A stretch of DNA of 64,000 nt from Palaemon carinicauda (GCF_036898095.1 NC_090728.1:83961219-84025218); one strand, 5' to 3'. Positions 19,462 to 31,769 are shown, numbered from the stretch's first letter. Program-made: numbers and translations. Notes: generated from the letters alone by a model not told the origin.

Positions 19462-21662
19462 CCGTAAAGTAACTTTTACTTTTCGAGATATTTTATGTTT
19501 TGTGGCAGAGCTGTGCCTCGACCGGACCCGCCATTTTATGGCGTCGCTGTTGTTTTGCATGCCTTATTTTGCTAGCCTCAACAGCGTTTTCTGGCCTCAT
19601 TAACTAATCGATACTATTAGTTATTTAGTCTTTATAGCTAGGAACTTTATATATCGTGTTTTGACGCTCTGTTATTGGTCATCGACTGACCCCATACCAG
19701 TTCGCTAGTCTAGCCCCTAGGCCAGAGTGCCTGTCATCAATGTTCATGCATGATATATTTCAGTGATCCTAGGTTTAGGTATGAAGATAGTGGCATTATT
19801 TTATGATACTGTTGACTGTGATGCAAGTGTTTTCACCTTCAGGGACCATATAGGGGATAGGTTTGATAGTGTACCTTTCTAACCTAACCTACATGTAGGA
19901 CCCCTATTTGCTTCCTTCACCCCCTACCTTATGGTATCCCCTCTGTGTAGCCTTGCTCCCCCTACCACGTAAGGGGATCAAGCTCATATCAGAGTATATA
20001 TCGCTTCTCTGTCCTCCCTAAGGGAATGATCCCCCCTTAGGGTTGGGTCCGAGAATGAGGAACGGCATGCCCTTCCTCTATTGCTGGGGCTAGGTTTCCG
20101 ACCTTCCCTGCAATAGCGATACGTCTTCCATCCTTCCTAATTCAGGGTGTAACATCCCTGCTCTAGGTTAGGCTTGGGGGGAGTTAGTTCTGTGCCTTGC
20201 TGAAACGATACCCATGCACCGTTCTCAGACAGGCTGCCTAACCTTAGGCTAGGGAGCATCCTCCCTTCCTTGATGGCCGCTTTGGTACAGAGCCTCCCCT
20301 ATAGAAGACCCTTCTTCTTCTCCCCTCCCCTCCTATCTCTTGTATGGCCTAGCCTATACTTAGGTTAGTCTCTACCCATCTGTCCCCTGTCCTACAACTC
20401 CTCCTTAGGGTGGAGTGATAGGGCTACCTTGAGCCCCTGTGTGCAGTCTGCTCTGGTACATATACCCTTCATAGTGTCCTATGGGGTTAGCCACTGGATG
20501 CGTTTTGTCCGCAGGGGTTCTCCCCCCTCTTGGGTGTTCCCTAACCCTCCCTTGGGCTACCCTGGCTCCCGGCCGTCTGCGGCCCCTGCCTCTGGGTGAT
20601 AGGGCTAGCCTCTATCATGGGTACACCCACTCAGGTGGGATGTCTTGGGGTCCGTGTCCGTACCCCTACATCCCTCCTTCTGTCTCTTTCACTGTCCTGG
20701 TGCCGGTCCCTTGCCGCCTCCCCTGTCGGTGATACCCACCTCCCACCCTTGGTGACACATTCCTTGCCCCCTGGGCCGTCAGTCCTCCGTGTGCCGGGGA
20801 CTGCCGCCTCCCGTCGGCATCCAGCCAATGGCCTTCCCTCATACCTCATAGCTTCGGTCGTCCGTCCATCGGTCCGGCCCCCGGAGTGTTGGCATCCACT
20901 GCCGGCAGTCCGGTTCTGCTATAGCCCTTTCCTTGTCCCTGTCACCAAGCCGGCAACCTTCGGCTGCCGGAGCCGCCGCTTCCCGCCGACGTGCCGCCGT
21001 TGTGCCGGCGGCCGCCATCCTGGCATTACTCCTGACTTATATATTTGTCTTCCCTAATGCCAGAAACTCTGCTGGAGCGGCCTCCGGCGTGCTGTCGGTC
21101 TGCTGGAGCCTTCCGGAGGCGTCAAAGCGACTTGCACCCCTTCTACTAGCTATCATCGCATGTTGATAGCCCTACATTGCAACCAGATGGTTTGACTACA
21201 TAAATAGATAGGTATTATCTTACCGTTCTATTAATAACCCTGCTGTCTTCTTGCATATCACAAATTTCCAGCATGCTGTGTGTATCTTAGCACGGCGGGT
21301 TGCCGGAAACCGTTATCCTATGGGATCGTCTACGTTCCCAATTCTATGGTCTGAGTGGCCTCAGTCCCAGTTTTATATCCTTGGCAATTCCCACTAGAAT
21401 TCCCCCTGCCTTCCTGGCAATCTATGAAGAATTCTGCCCTGTGCCCTCGGTCACAAACAAATTGCCTATGGATAAGGTTACGGTAACCAGACGGGCGGGT
21501 TACACGGAGTATGTGTCTATCTCCTTCATTTCCGCCCACTCTCAAAACATCACATTGTTTATACCACTTAATATTAAGTTAAAGATTAATCCTTTAATAT
21601 TTAACTTAGAATATAAGTCATTCTTATGACTGTCCCATACTCATGTTCTCTTTCTCTTACAG
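19462..21662 (+). other. Copy 3 leader region with splice-acceptor-like end
   Basis: Non-coding. Inverted repeat CGCCAT-TTT-ATGGCG at 19529-19543, GC-rich GCCGGC-containing block about 20690-21130, pyrimidine tract ending TCTTACAG at 21662. No conserved frame. Confidence 0.6.
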
Positions 21663-23605
21663 GAGGAGTACGTGAAGTGCGATCCAGGCTTCTGTGCAGT
21701 GAAGCGCCCGCACTTCTACGGGCACACGGCGTGTAGGACCCACGCCCCTTGCGCCAACAAGAAAGGCGATCTGAAGTTTTGGGACCTGCGGAACTGTACA
21801 GTCTGCAAGGACCGCCTGGTCGAGGCATTCAATAACCCTCCCTCAGCGGAGGTTAGGGACGCTTCTCGAGAGAAGCTACGCAAATGGGTGCGTGGCTTCC
21901 AGAAGAACGCCACTGGACCATACCTTGCCACTGAAGACTTGAGGGCCTTGCTTTTCCCGAAGGCATCCCCAGACTCTGTGGTCCCCAAGGATCAGATCCC
22001 CACCGTCCAGATCACGGTGGAACCCGATGTAGTCATGGCCCAGTCCATGCACGAGTGTCGCCTGGATACCGACAGGTGTCGAAGACCACGGAGAGGAACC
22101 TCATGGCCGAAGAACTGGACTATGAGGAAGACAGAGTGGAATACGCCGAGTCGGAGGAAGAGGTCGCTCCGCCTTCCACCCCCACCCCAACTCCTACACC
22201 GACGGAAGTATCACTCCCGTCTACCTCCGCCACCCTGGACCCCATCCCATCCAGCGCCCAGGAGATGTTTCATATGCTCGAAGCTCTTATGGACAAGAAA
22301 CTCCGTGATACACACGAATACATCAGGACCATGGGAAGTTCAAAGGAGCCGAAAAGGATTTCGGTTAAGGACCTCCCGGCATGCTCGCACGCCAACCCCT
22401 GGAAGTATGCTGAGCACATGCCTATCGCAACGGGCAGGATCTTCGTCAGTGAGAAGGTCGGCTCGGTTGCCCTGGAAGAAGTGGAACTCTTCCCGAGTTT
22501 TTAGGCTTATCCGGACTGTTACGTCCGACTTCGATCCGAACCTGCCTCTAAAGAAGAGACCGAACCTAAGGAGGTGATAGTGTTCGATCTCCCGAAGGCC
22601 CAGGCTATGCTGGCCAACGCTTTTAAAAGTAGGGGTTTTACCTGCTCAAAGCTTCCGGCGCTGAGCAAGAAGCACCCTACCTACGTCGCACCAGATGATG
22701 CGATCCTCCCCTTCATGGAAAAGGCCTTCGCTGCGGTACACAAAGCAGTGGAAGAAGGGAAACCTTCCCTTGCACTGGAGGAGTGCAGACCCTTCTCCCT
22801 GATTACTCCCCCCGATGTTCGACACTGGAAAGATGTCCAGCACACTTTCGTGGTGCGGAAACTAGATCCTGACGTTGCTGGACGTCAGTATAACGAAGAC
22901 CTCCCGAAACTTAATGACCATCTCCTTCGTCGGGAACATGACACGAAGAAAAGGCTCGCTGCATCCATGTCCCTCCAGGTACAGCTTGACGTCATGGCCG
23001 GTGACACTAGAGTCCCCGATCACTACATGGTGCTCGCCAAAACGCATTTGGCGACTGTAGTTAAGGACCTGTACAGCTTCATGAAGCCTCGTAGAGCCTG
23101 TCGTGAATTCGTGTTCTCCAGTGCCACAATGAGACACGAACCCCGGAGGCTGATTTCCTCCAACATCTGGGGTAAGCACCTCTTTCCCTCTGACCTTGTG
23201 AAAGAGATCACCGACAAGGCTGCCACGGAGAACAGGAACCTTCTCCACAAGTGGGGCATGTCGAAGAAGAGGAAATCCTCTCAGGACGACGGCCCTCAAA
23301 CTAAGAGGAAATCCTCCAAGCAGAAACCCCAGCAACGTCAACAGAGACGGCAGTTTCCGGGACCCGCTACTCCCCAAGTGGCAGCTCAGCCACAGCAGAC
23401 CTTTCAGCTGGTCACTCAACTGGTCCTGTCACCATCGCCGGTTTTCACCCCTGCTTTCGAGCAACAGACGACTACCTTTCGTCCCAAAGGTAGAGGCTCA
23501 AACAGAGGTGCAGGCAGAGACGCATCTCGCCGTCCCTCCAGAGGCAGAGGAGAAAGGGGAGCTAGCGGCCGAGGCAGTAAACCCTCGGGACACCAGAAGC
23601 AATGA
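21663..23605 (+). pseudogene. DIRS gag-like protein, copy 3 (broken, no ATG)
   Basis: Homologous to gag of copy 1. The codon at the expected start is GTG (21672), not ATG, in GAGGAGTACGTGAAG; the frame is open back to the acceptor. The N-terminal Cys/His cluster is present. A deletion of roughly 20 bases near 22073 shifts the frame, the reading continues in a second frame to about 22502, a GAG-to-TAG stop follows at 22502-22504, and the rest (22574-23605) is open to the normal RG-rich end HQKQ. The missing ATG recurs in copy 5, so it may mean that translation starts in an upstream exon. Confidence 0.85.
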
Positions 23606-25502
23606 AGTGCTTCTGGTGGGAGGAAGACTCCGCCAATTCCAGGATCGTTGGACCTTCGATCCCTGGGCACACAGCATCGTCAAGAAGGGTCTAGGCCGGA
23701 GTTGGACTCAACCACCCCCAACCTTCCAGCAATTCTTCCAACAATCAACCCCCCTTCTGGAAGAATATGTCCTAGATCTCTTGAACAAGAAGGTGATAAG
23801 GAGGGTAAAGTCCACCAGGTTCCAAGGGAGACTGTTTTGCGTCCCCAAGAAGGACTCCGACAAGCTCAGAGTCTTTCTAGACTTATCTCCCCTCAACAAG
23901 TTCATAGCGAACAACAAGTTCAAGATGCTGACTCTTCAACAGATAAGGACCCTTCTGCCTCAAGGTTCTTACACGGTCTCCATAGACCTGGCGGATGCCT
24001 ACTGGCACATTCCAATGAACCATCACGCTTCCTCCTACCTAGGATTTCGACTCCAAAGGAAAAGCTACGCCTTCAGGGCCATGCCCTTCGGCCTTAACGT
24101 GGCCCCTCGGATCTTCACAAAGCTGGCGGACTCCATCGTACAACAGCTTCGCCTCCGAGACGTCCAGGTGATGGCCTACCTCGACGACTGGCTAGTCTGG
24201 GCTCCATCGCCCGAGGATTGTTTAAGATCCTGCAACAAAGTCACCCAGTTCATAGAACACCTGGGATTCAAGATAAACGCGAAGAAATCTCGCCTCTCTC
24301 CAGCTCAGAAGTTCCAATGGTTAGGAATCCAGTGGAACCTTCAGTCACACCGCCTTTCCATTCCCCAGAAGAAAAGGAAGGAAATAGCAGGGTCTGTCAA
24401 GCGACTGCTAAAATCCAAACGGATCTCAAGACGTCAGCAGGAACGAGTTCTAGGCTCTCTACAGTTCTCCTCATTGACAAACCCAGTGCTACGTGCACAG
24501 CTAAAGGATGCCGCGGGAGTCTGGAGACGTTCCGCATCCATCGCTCGAAGAGACCTCAAGAGACGGCTCCCAAACAGACTTCGGCTGCTCCTCAAGCCGT
24601 AGTCGGAAGCAAAGGCCCTGAAAAGGTCCATTCCTCTTTAACACCCACCTCCATCACTCAACATCCACACGGATGCTTCGCTGGAGAGTTGGGGAGGTCA
24701 CTCCCACCAAAAATAGGCTCAAGGCACATGGTCTCCCCTATTCAAGACGTTTCACATCAACATCTTGGAGGCCATGGCGGTCCTTCTTACTCTGAAGATA
24801 CTCTCCCCGCCTCCCTCGATCCACATTCGTCTAACCCTAGACAACTCGGTGGTAGTTCGATGTCTCAATCGCCAAGGCTCAAGATCGCCCCAGATAAATC
24901 AGGTGCTTCTGACAATCTTCTGTCTGGCAGAGAAGAAGAAATGGCACCTGTCTGCAGTTCACCTACAAGGATTACCCAACGTGACGGCGGACGCTCTATC
25001 TCGGACAAGCCCGATAGAGTCGGAATGGTCTCTAGACGCAAGATTATTCTCCTTCATCTCTCACCAAGTCCCAGAACTTCAGATCGATCTCTTCGCAACG
25101 AGCGACAACAATCAACTTCCTCGATATGTGGCCCCGTACGAGGACCCCAAGGCAGAAGCAGTGGACGCCATGTCACTGGATTGGAACAGGTGGTCCAAGA
25201 TCTACCTGTTTCCTCCCACCAACCTTCTGCTGAAAGTCCTCTCCAAACTGAGAACCTTCAAAGGGACAGCAGCCCTAGTGGCTCCCAAGTGGCCTCGGAG
25301 CAACTGGTACGCCCTGTGTGGAAAGGGTTTGTGTACCTCCATGATCAGCAAAACTGTACTAGTCCGGGCCCTAGTCCTGGAGGTACAACCTACGCTGATC
25401 CCTCTCCCGGGCCCAGTTTTCTCCCAGCAAGTACAGAAGTTGACTGTCTTCGCTTCATCATTGAAAGTCAGGGACCTTCATCTCATGATTTTCTCTCCCT
25501 AG
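23508..25502 (+). pseudogene. DIRS RT/RNase H/MT-like ORF, copy 3 (three stops)
   Basis: RT is open with all motifs (IDLADAYWHIPM, YLDDWLVWAPS) to a TGG-to-TAG stop at about 24601. Two further stops follow (CAA to TAA near 24639, CAG to TAG near 24714), just before and within RNase H. The methyltransferase-like region (24765-25502) is open. About 57 bp at roughly 25312-25368, absent from the other copies, is inserted exactly where RT/RNase H ends and the recombinase frame begins. As a multiple of three it keeps the relative frames. Ends at the natural LMIFSP stop. Confidence 0.83.
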
Positions 25503-26473
25503 CCGTGAAGAAAAGGTTCGGGATATCGAAGAAGAGACTCGACTTCCTCGAGGAATATAAGACCGAATCCACACGACGGCAATACGAATCATCCTGGAGA
25601 AAATGGGTCTCATTCGTCAAGGCAAAAAATCCTACGGAAATCACCATCGATTTTCACATGTCCTTCTTCATTCACCTTCATGGACAAGGCTTAGCAGCCA
25701 ACACGATTTCTACTTGCAAATCGGCCTTGACTAGACCACTAATGTACGCCTTCCAGATTGATCTGTCCAGCGACATCTTCAATAAACTGCCGAAGGCATG
25801 CGCTCGTCTACGCCCAGCACCCCCACCAAAACCGATCTCCTGGTCCCTGGACAAGGTGCTCCATTTTGCCTCCAACTTGGACAATGATTCATGCCCTCTC
25901 AAGGATCTGACTCAAAAAGTTATTTTTCTTTTTGCTCTTGCCTCAGGAGCCCGAGTCAGCGAAATAGTGGCATTATCAAGGGACGAGGGTCACATTCTGT
26001 TTACAGATTCAGGAGACCTTATCCTCTTCCCGGATCCGACGTTTCTTGCCAAAAACGAACTACCCACCAAAAGATGGTGCCCTTGGAGAATCTGCCCCCT
26101 GAAAGAAGATGCCTCTCTATGTCCAGTAGAGAGCCTCAAGGTCTATCTTTGTAGAACTTCTGACTTTGTTGGAGGGCAACTCTTCAAAGGAGAAACATCG
26201 GGCAGCGACCTGTCACTGAAAAAACTACGAGCGAAAATCACCTACTTCATTCGCAGAGCGGATCCTGACAGTACACCCGCAGGTCACGATCCTAGAAAAG
26301 TTGCATCATCTCTGAATTTCTTTCAGAGTATGGATTTTGAAAGCCTTAAGAGTTTCACAGGCTGGAAATCCTCACGTGTTTTCTTCAAACATTATGCGAA
26401 ACAAGAGCACGAAGTCAAACATTTTGTGGTAGCCGCAGGTAGTGTTATTAAACCTGCACCTAACTCTGCATAG
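25412..26473 (+). CDS. DIRS tyrosine recombinase, copy 3 (open)
   Basis: Uninterrupted recombinase of about 350 residues in the -1 frame relative to RT. The catalytic residues are all present: Arg in GARVSE, His and Arg in GHDPRK, and Tyr in FKHYAK. The N-terminal SAM-like core-binding region (STRRQYESSWRKW) is complete. The start is not fixed: the frame is open back to 24218, through the RNase H region, which gives a 751-codon frame. It is striking that this part is intact while gag and RT of the same copy are dead. It might act in trans if expressed; that is inference. Confidence 0.82.
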   Translation, partial: PSFLPASTEVDCLRFIIESQGPSSHDFLSLAVKKRFGISKKRLDFLEEYKTESTRRQYESSWRKWVSFVKAKNPTEITIDFHMSFFIHLHGQGLAANTISTCKSALTRPLMYAFQIDLSSDIFNKLPKACARLRPAPPPKPISWSLDKVLHFASNLDNDSCPLKDLTQKVIFLFALASGARVSEIVALSRDEGHILFTDSGDLILFPDPTFLAKNELPTKRWCPWRICPLKEDASLCPVESLKVYLCRTSDFVGGQLFKGETSGSDLSLKKLRAKITYFIRRADPDSTPAGHDPRKVASSLNFFQSMDFESLKSFTGWKSSRVFFKHYAKQEHEVKHFVVAAGSVIKPAPNSA

Positions 26474-27304
26474 AACAGTGAGTTACTTGGGACTCTAACT
26501 CTTCGGGTGCCTATGTTGACCCTCGAGTGATACGTAGTGATGTTGAAAACACTTAGTGCTTTTCATATAACTGTTCTTATCCCAGGTGAAATGTCATAGT
26601 CGTCACACGAGTGCCGCATGCCTAGAGCATGATGTGTTTTACTTTTAAAAGACTGACGTTCCTCGAGAACGAGTGCCTACTAATAAATTTGAAATTCTCT
26701 TTCAGATTCAAGAGCAAGTCTTTCTTTACTATGTACATTATAATTTGTTGTAAATTACTTTTACATGTATTGCATTGCATTAATATACTCTGCAATTATG
26801 AAATAAAATTTCTATTTTATTACTTGTGCGTCTCAATCCGCTCCTACTTATACTATGAAATACACGTCTGTCATAGTTTTATTATCCCCTTCCTCTTATG
26901 GCTGATGAAGATACTAAGGTTTCAACCCTTATTATATATTCACCTGTGCAATGTAATATTCCTACACGAATACTTACTTTCTTCATACCTTAGAGACCAA
27001 AATATTCTCCATTGACATACAGTGCCTAACCACCACTTGTCTGCCCTTGAGAATGTTCCTATATGAATGCTAACCATTCAGTCTTGTCTCCAAGTTCTTC
27101 AGGTTCTTCTAGCAAGGTGAGTAGCCCTTCGATAACCACTTTGATCTCGGCATGGCCCGTGGGAACTTCACTGCCAGGGGGGTAGGAAGGTCTCTTCCCT
27201 ACGGTTCTTCTATTTAAGATTACTATGCTACCCTGTTCAAAGCCCTCAGCACTTACTCAAAAAGGGGAATATCTACCACGATACATTGATTCTCTGGTAT
27301 TCTT
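26474..27304 (+). other. Copy 3 3' untranslated region
   Basis: No gene seen. Palindromic poly(A) signal at 26802-26821. Confidence 0.55.
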
Positions 27305-27396
27305 CCATCAGGACGCCATGGCTTGAGCCCAAAAAACGGATTTTGAGCGAAGCGAAAAATCTATTTTTGGGTGAGATAGCCATGGTGTCCTGATGG
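27305..27396. repeat. ICR, copy 3
   Basis: Complement of the joined element ends, centre CCC-A6-CGG, one edge base changed (CATGGTGTCC). Confidence 0.88.
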
Positions 27397-27476
27397 ACCC
27401 TCCCTGCTACTTCGTCCAGTTTTTCAGGTCCCACCCTGCTCTGCTGTATCATGATGATCGGCAAGCAACTGGCTTC

Positions 27477-27818
27477 AGGATGAGGACGGACGTGACGTCA
27501 TTTAGCAATGGCGCCCGTTTGTTTACGTCTCGAGTACCAAAAGTAGCCACAAACGAGATTAGCTGTGGAACGGCTCCCCAGCTACCTCCGCCCCTACACA
27601 CCGAAGTGTTAACTCTGTTGGGGGTGTAGATAGCTATGTGGCGCGTTAATACATGCGTCCCCTGTTGATATACGATGTCTAAAAGGGAAACCTTTAGGAT
27701 ACTCGCTCCAGAAGTTAGAATTCTGTGATAACCTTTGGTTAAATTCTCTGGGAATATTCAGTAGTGATATACCCAAGGAAGCTACCAATAAGGAACCTTC
27801 CATCAGGACGCCATGGCT
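27477..27818. repeat. Copy 3 right inverted terminal repeat
   Basis: 342 bp inverted partner of 18975-19318, with small differences. Confidence 0.87.
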
Positions 27819-27859
27819 ATCTCACCCAAAAATAGATTTTTCGCTTCGCTCAAAATCCG

Positions 27860-28773
27860 TTATATACTCACCTCTGCAATGTAATATTCCTACCCGAATA
27901 CTTACTTACATCATGCCTTCGAGACCAGACGATTCTCTCTCTTGCCATACAGTGCCTAACCACCACTTGTCTGCCTTTGAGAATGTTCCTATATGAATAC
28001 CAACCATTCAGTCTTGTCTTTGAGTTCTTCATGTTCTCCCAGCAAGGTGGGTAGCCCTTCCATGACCACTTTGATCTTCAGCATGGTCCGTTGGGACTTC
28101 ACTGCCAGGGGGGCAGGAAGTTTTCTTCCCTACGGTTCCTCTATTGAGATTACTATGCTAACCTGTTCAAAGCCCTCGGCACTTACTTTTCAAGGGGAAA
28201 AATCTACCACGATACATTGATTCTCTGGTATTCTTCCATCAGGACGCCATGGCTTGAGCCCAAAAAACGGTCTATTTTTGGGTGAGATAGCCATGGCGTC
28301 CTGATGGACCCTCCCTGCTACTTCGTCCAGTTTTTTTAGGTCCCACCCTATTCTGCTGTATCATGGTGATCGGCAAGCAACTGGCTTCAGGATGAGGACG
28401 GACGTGACGTCATTTAGCAATGGCGCCCGTTTGTTTACGTCTCGAGTACCAAAAGTAGCCACGGACGAGATTAGCTGTGGAACGGCTCCTTAGCTATTTT
28501 CTGCCCCTACACATCGAAGTGTTAACTCTATGTGGGGTGCAGATAGCTATGTGGCGCGTTAATACATGCGTCCCCTGTTGATATACGATGTCTTAAAGGG
28601 AAACCTTTAGGATACTCGCTCCAGAAGTTAGAATTCTGTGATAAACCTGTGGTTAAATTCTCTGGGAATATCTAGTAGTTATATACCCAAGGAAGCTACC
28701 AAAAAGGAACCTTCCATCAGGAGGCCATGGCTATCTCACCCAAAAATAGATTTTTCGCTTCGCTCAAAATCCG
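27860..28773 (+). mobile_element. DIRS right-end remnant (copy 3b)
   Basis: About 0.9 kb that repeats the right part of a DIRS: 3' untranslated sequence beginning TATATACTCACC, an ICR (28236-28307) shortened by 20 bp, a right ITR (28389-28732) and the terminal CCG. It has no left end and no coding part. It joins copy 3 after a single T and joins copy 4 by the normal T6 circle-type junction (28774-28779). It is either the rest of a largely deleted element or the product of recombination between right ends. Confidence 0.85.
28236..28307. repeat. Shortened ICR in remnant 3b
   Basis: 72 bp. Lacks the ATTTTGAGCGAAGCGAAAAA stretch after the A6-CGG centre, so it can no longer mirror the full right end. 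Confidence 0.85.
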
Positions 28774-28786
28774 TTTTTTGGGCTCA

Positions 28787-29129
28787 AGCCATGACGTCCT
28801 GATGGAAGGTTCCTTTTGGTAACTTCCTTGGGTATATTAACTACAAGGATATTCCCAGAGAATTAAACCACAGGTTATCACAGAATTCTTACTTCTGGTG
28901 CGAGTATCCTAAAGGTTTCCCTTTAAGACATCGTATATCAACAGGGGACGCATGTATTAACACGCCACATAGCTATCTGCACCCCAAATAGAGTTAACAC
29001 TTCGATATGAAAGGATGGAGAATAACTGGGGAGCCGTTCCACAGTTACACTCGTCCGTGGCTACTTTTGGTACTCGAAACGTAAACAAGCGGGCGCCATT
29101 GCTAAATGACGTCACGTCCGTCCTCAACC
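28787..29129. repeat. Copy 4 left inverted terminal repeat
   Basis: About 343 bp, inverted match of 37571-37914 with scattered differences. Contains TGACGTCA. Confidence 0.87.
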
Positions 29130-29199
29130 TTCTGCTTGTAGCTACCTTGCATAGACGGATTTCACCCTTGTGCGATTTTTATCGACTTGCATCTTCATT

Positions 29200-29280
29200 A
29201 TGTCGCTACCTTCTGCCTCGGCTTCTTCTGGAAAGTTGAGTACCAGGTCCCAGTATTGTTTAAATAAGCTCTGGCCGTAA
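29200..29280 (+). CDS. Conserved short upstream ORF, copy 4 (26 codons)
   Basis: Begins MSLPSASASSGKLSTR and ends KLWP before TAA, the longer form as in copy 1. The frame has survived although the large frames of this copy have not. Confidence 0.5.
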   Translation: MSLPSASASSGKLSTRSQYCLNKLWP

Positions 29281-31769
29281 AGTAACTTATACTTTTCGAG
29301 ATATTTCATGTTTTTTGGCCGAGCTGTGCTACTACCGGTCTCGCCATTTTATGGCGGAGCTGTTCCCCTGCATGCCTTATTTAGCTAGCCTGAACAGCTT
29401 ATCCAGCCTCTTAACTAATTGATATTGTTAGTTATTTAGTCTTCATAGCTAGGAACTTTATATATCGTGTTTTGACGCTCTTTTATTCGGTCATCGCCTG
29501 ACCCCATACTAGATTGCTAGCTTAGCCCCTAGGCCAGATTGCCTAGCACCAGTGTTCATGCATGATATATTCCAGTGATCCTAGGTTAAGTTATGAAGAT
29601 AGTGGTATTATTTATGATACTGTTAACTGTGATGCAAGTGTTTTTCGCCTTCAGGGACCATATAGGGGACCGGTTTGATTGCGTAACTTTCTAACCTAAC
29701 CTAAATGTAGGAACCCCTATATGCTCCCTTCATCCCCTGCCTACGGGCATTCCCTCAATGTGGCCTTGCTCCCCCTTCTATATAGGGGAATCGTGTCCAC
29801 AATCAGAGTAATAATCGCTTCTCTGTCTACCTTAAGGGAATGATCCCCCCTTAGGGTTGCGACCGAGAAAGAGGAACGGCCCTGTCCTTCCTCAGTTGCT
29901 TATGGTTAGGTTACTTACCCCTCCATGCAACTTGCGATGTGTCTTTCAGCCTACCTAGCATGGGATTTAACACTCCTTATATAGGTTAGGCCTTGGGGGG
30001 GGGGGGGGGGGGGCGGCGGCTAATTCTGTACTGTTATAGTCTGAGACGGTACTCTTGCACCGTTCTCATTCTGGTTACCTACCCTAGGCTAGGGAGCGTC
30101 CTCCCTTCTTTGGTGGCCGTTCTTGTACAGAGCCTCCCCTATGGAAGACCCCTCTTCTTCTCCCTCCCCACCTATCCCTTGGTGTAGACTAGATTATACA
30201 TAGGCTAGCCTACACATATCTGTCCCTAGTCCTACAACTCCTCCTTCGGGTGGTGTGATAGGGCTATCTTGATCTTCTGTTGAACAGGCCGCTCTGGTGC
30301 ATCTACCCTTCATAGCGTCCTATGGGGTTAGCCACTGGCAGCGATTTGTCAAACAGGGGTTCCCCCCTCTTGAGTGTACCCTAACCCTCCCTTGGGTTAC
30401 CCTGGCACCCGGCCGACTGCCGGCCCCCTGCCATTGGATGCTAGGAACCACTCCTATCATGGGCACACTCCCTCAGGAGGGATGCCAGAGGGGTATGTGA
30501 GCTTACCCCTCCAATCCCTCCTTATCTGTCTCTCTACCTACCCTGGTGCCGGTCCCTTGCCGCCTCTACTGCCGGTGATACCGCCCTTCCTTTGGTAACA
30601 CACTCATGAGATACCCTCCCTCCCCTAAGTCGCCAGCCTTCCGTGTGCCGGAGGGCTGCCGCCTTCCGTCGGTATACAGCTGATGGCCCACCCCTCTATT
30701 ACCTAGTTTCGGTTGTCCGACCTTTGGGCCGGCCTCCGGCGTGCCGGCTTTGATTGCCGGCGGTCTGGGTATTCTAGCAAATTCTGCTTTACCTTATGAA
30801 CTATTCACCAAGCCGTCAGCCTTTGGCTGCTGGAGCCGCCGCCTCCCGCTGGCGTGCCGCCGCCTCCCGCTGGCGTGCCGCCGCCTCCCGCTGGCGTGCC
30901 GCCGCCTCCCGCTGGCGTGCCGCCGCCTCCCGCTGGCGTGCCGCCGCCTCCCGCTGGCGTGCCGCCGCCTCCCGCTGGGGTGCCGCCGCCTCCCGCTGGG
31001 GTGCCGCCGCCTCCCGCTGGGGTGCCGCCGCCTCCCGCTGGGGTGCCGCCGCCTCCTGCTGGGGTGCCGCCGCCTCCCGCTGGTATGCCGCCGCCGTGCC
31101 GGCGGCCGCCAAGTTGGTATTATGCTTAGATCCACAGTGTCTGCCTTAATGCCTTACACCCTGCTGGAGCGGCCTCCGGCGTGCTGCCGGTCTGCCGGGG
31201 CCCTCCGGAAGCACCAAGGGACTTGCACCCCTTCTACTATCTGTCGACTACATGCCGACAGCCCTACACTGCAGCCAGAGGGCTTGGCCACTCCGATAGA
31301 TAGGTATTGTCTTACCATTCTACTAGTTGCTGTGGTGTCTTCTTGCATATTACAATTTCCAGCATACTCTGTGTGTCTTAGCACGGTTGGTTGCTGGAAC
31401 CTAGATCTATACGGGGTCTCCTACTACCCCTTTAACCCAAGGGTCTGAGCGGTCTCAGTCCCTGATACACGTCGCAGGCAATCTCTGCTAGAACTTAGCT
31501 TCTACCCACCACGGTGATCCACGAGGATTTCCGTTTTGTGTCCCTCGGTCACAAATGAAATTGCCTATTGACAAGGTTACGGTAACCAACTGAGCGGGAT
31601 TCACAAGTATGTGTCTATCTACTTCCTTTTCCCGCTCCTCTTCTCAAACATTACAATATTCATGAATTATCTAATGTTAAGTGAAAGTTTAACTAATCAA
31701 AATTTAACCTTAGAGTAATGTAAGTCATTCTTATGCCTACCATATACTCATGATCTCTTTCTTTTAAAG
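29281..31769 (+). other. Copy 4 leader region
   Basis: Non-coding. Inverted repeat CGCCAT-TTT-ATGGCG (29342-29356), a 19-G run (29995-30013), and the 21-bp minisatellite at 30841-31092. It ends TTTTAAAG at 31769, a decayed form of the acceptor seen in the other copies. Confidence 0.6.
30841..31092. repeat. 21-bp minisatellite, 12 units, in copy 4 leader
   Basis: Tandem unit GCCTCCCGCTGGCGTGCCGCC. The first six units read GGCGTG and the next five GGGGTG; one of these also has CTCCTGCT, and the last unit reads GGTATG. The other copies have one related unit at this place (for example about 2444-2466). All six frames are open through it, which produces long but meaningless Pro- or Ala/Arg-rich frames on both strands. 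Confidence 0.92.

Larger units (their letters stand above)
18968..27859 (+). mobile_element. DIRS1-like retrotransposon, copy 3 (complete, mutated)
   Basis: First unit of block B, 8.89 kb, preceded by T5 (18963-18967) and Gypsy integrase sequence. ITRs are 18975-19318 and 27477-27818, ICR 27305-27396. Gag and RT are broken, but the recombinase frame is whole. The right end reaches CCG at 27859 and is followed not by T6-GGG but by a single T and a second copy of the DIRS right end (3b). Confidence 0.92.

Noticed and set aside
30741..31448. Frames of up to 235 codons on both strands over the 21-bp minisatellite
   Set aside because: A repeat whose length is a multiple of three with no stop keeps all frames open. 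No gene evidence.
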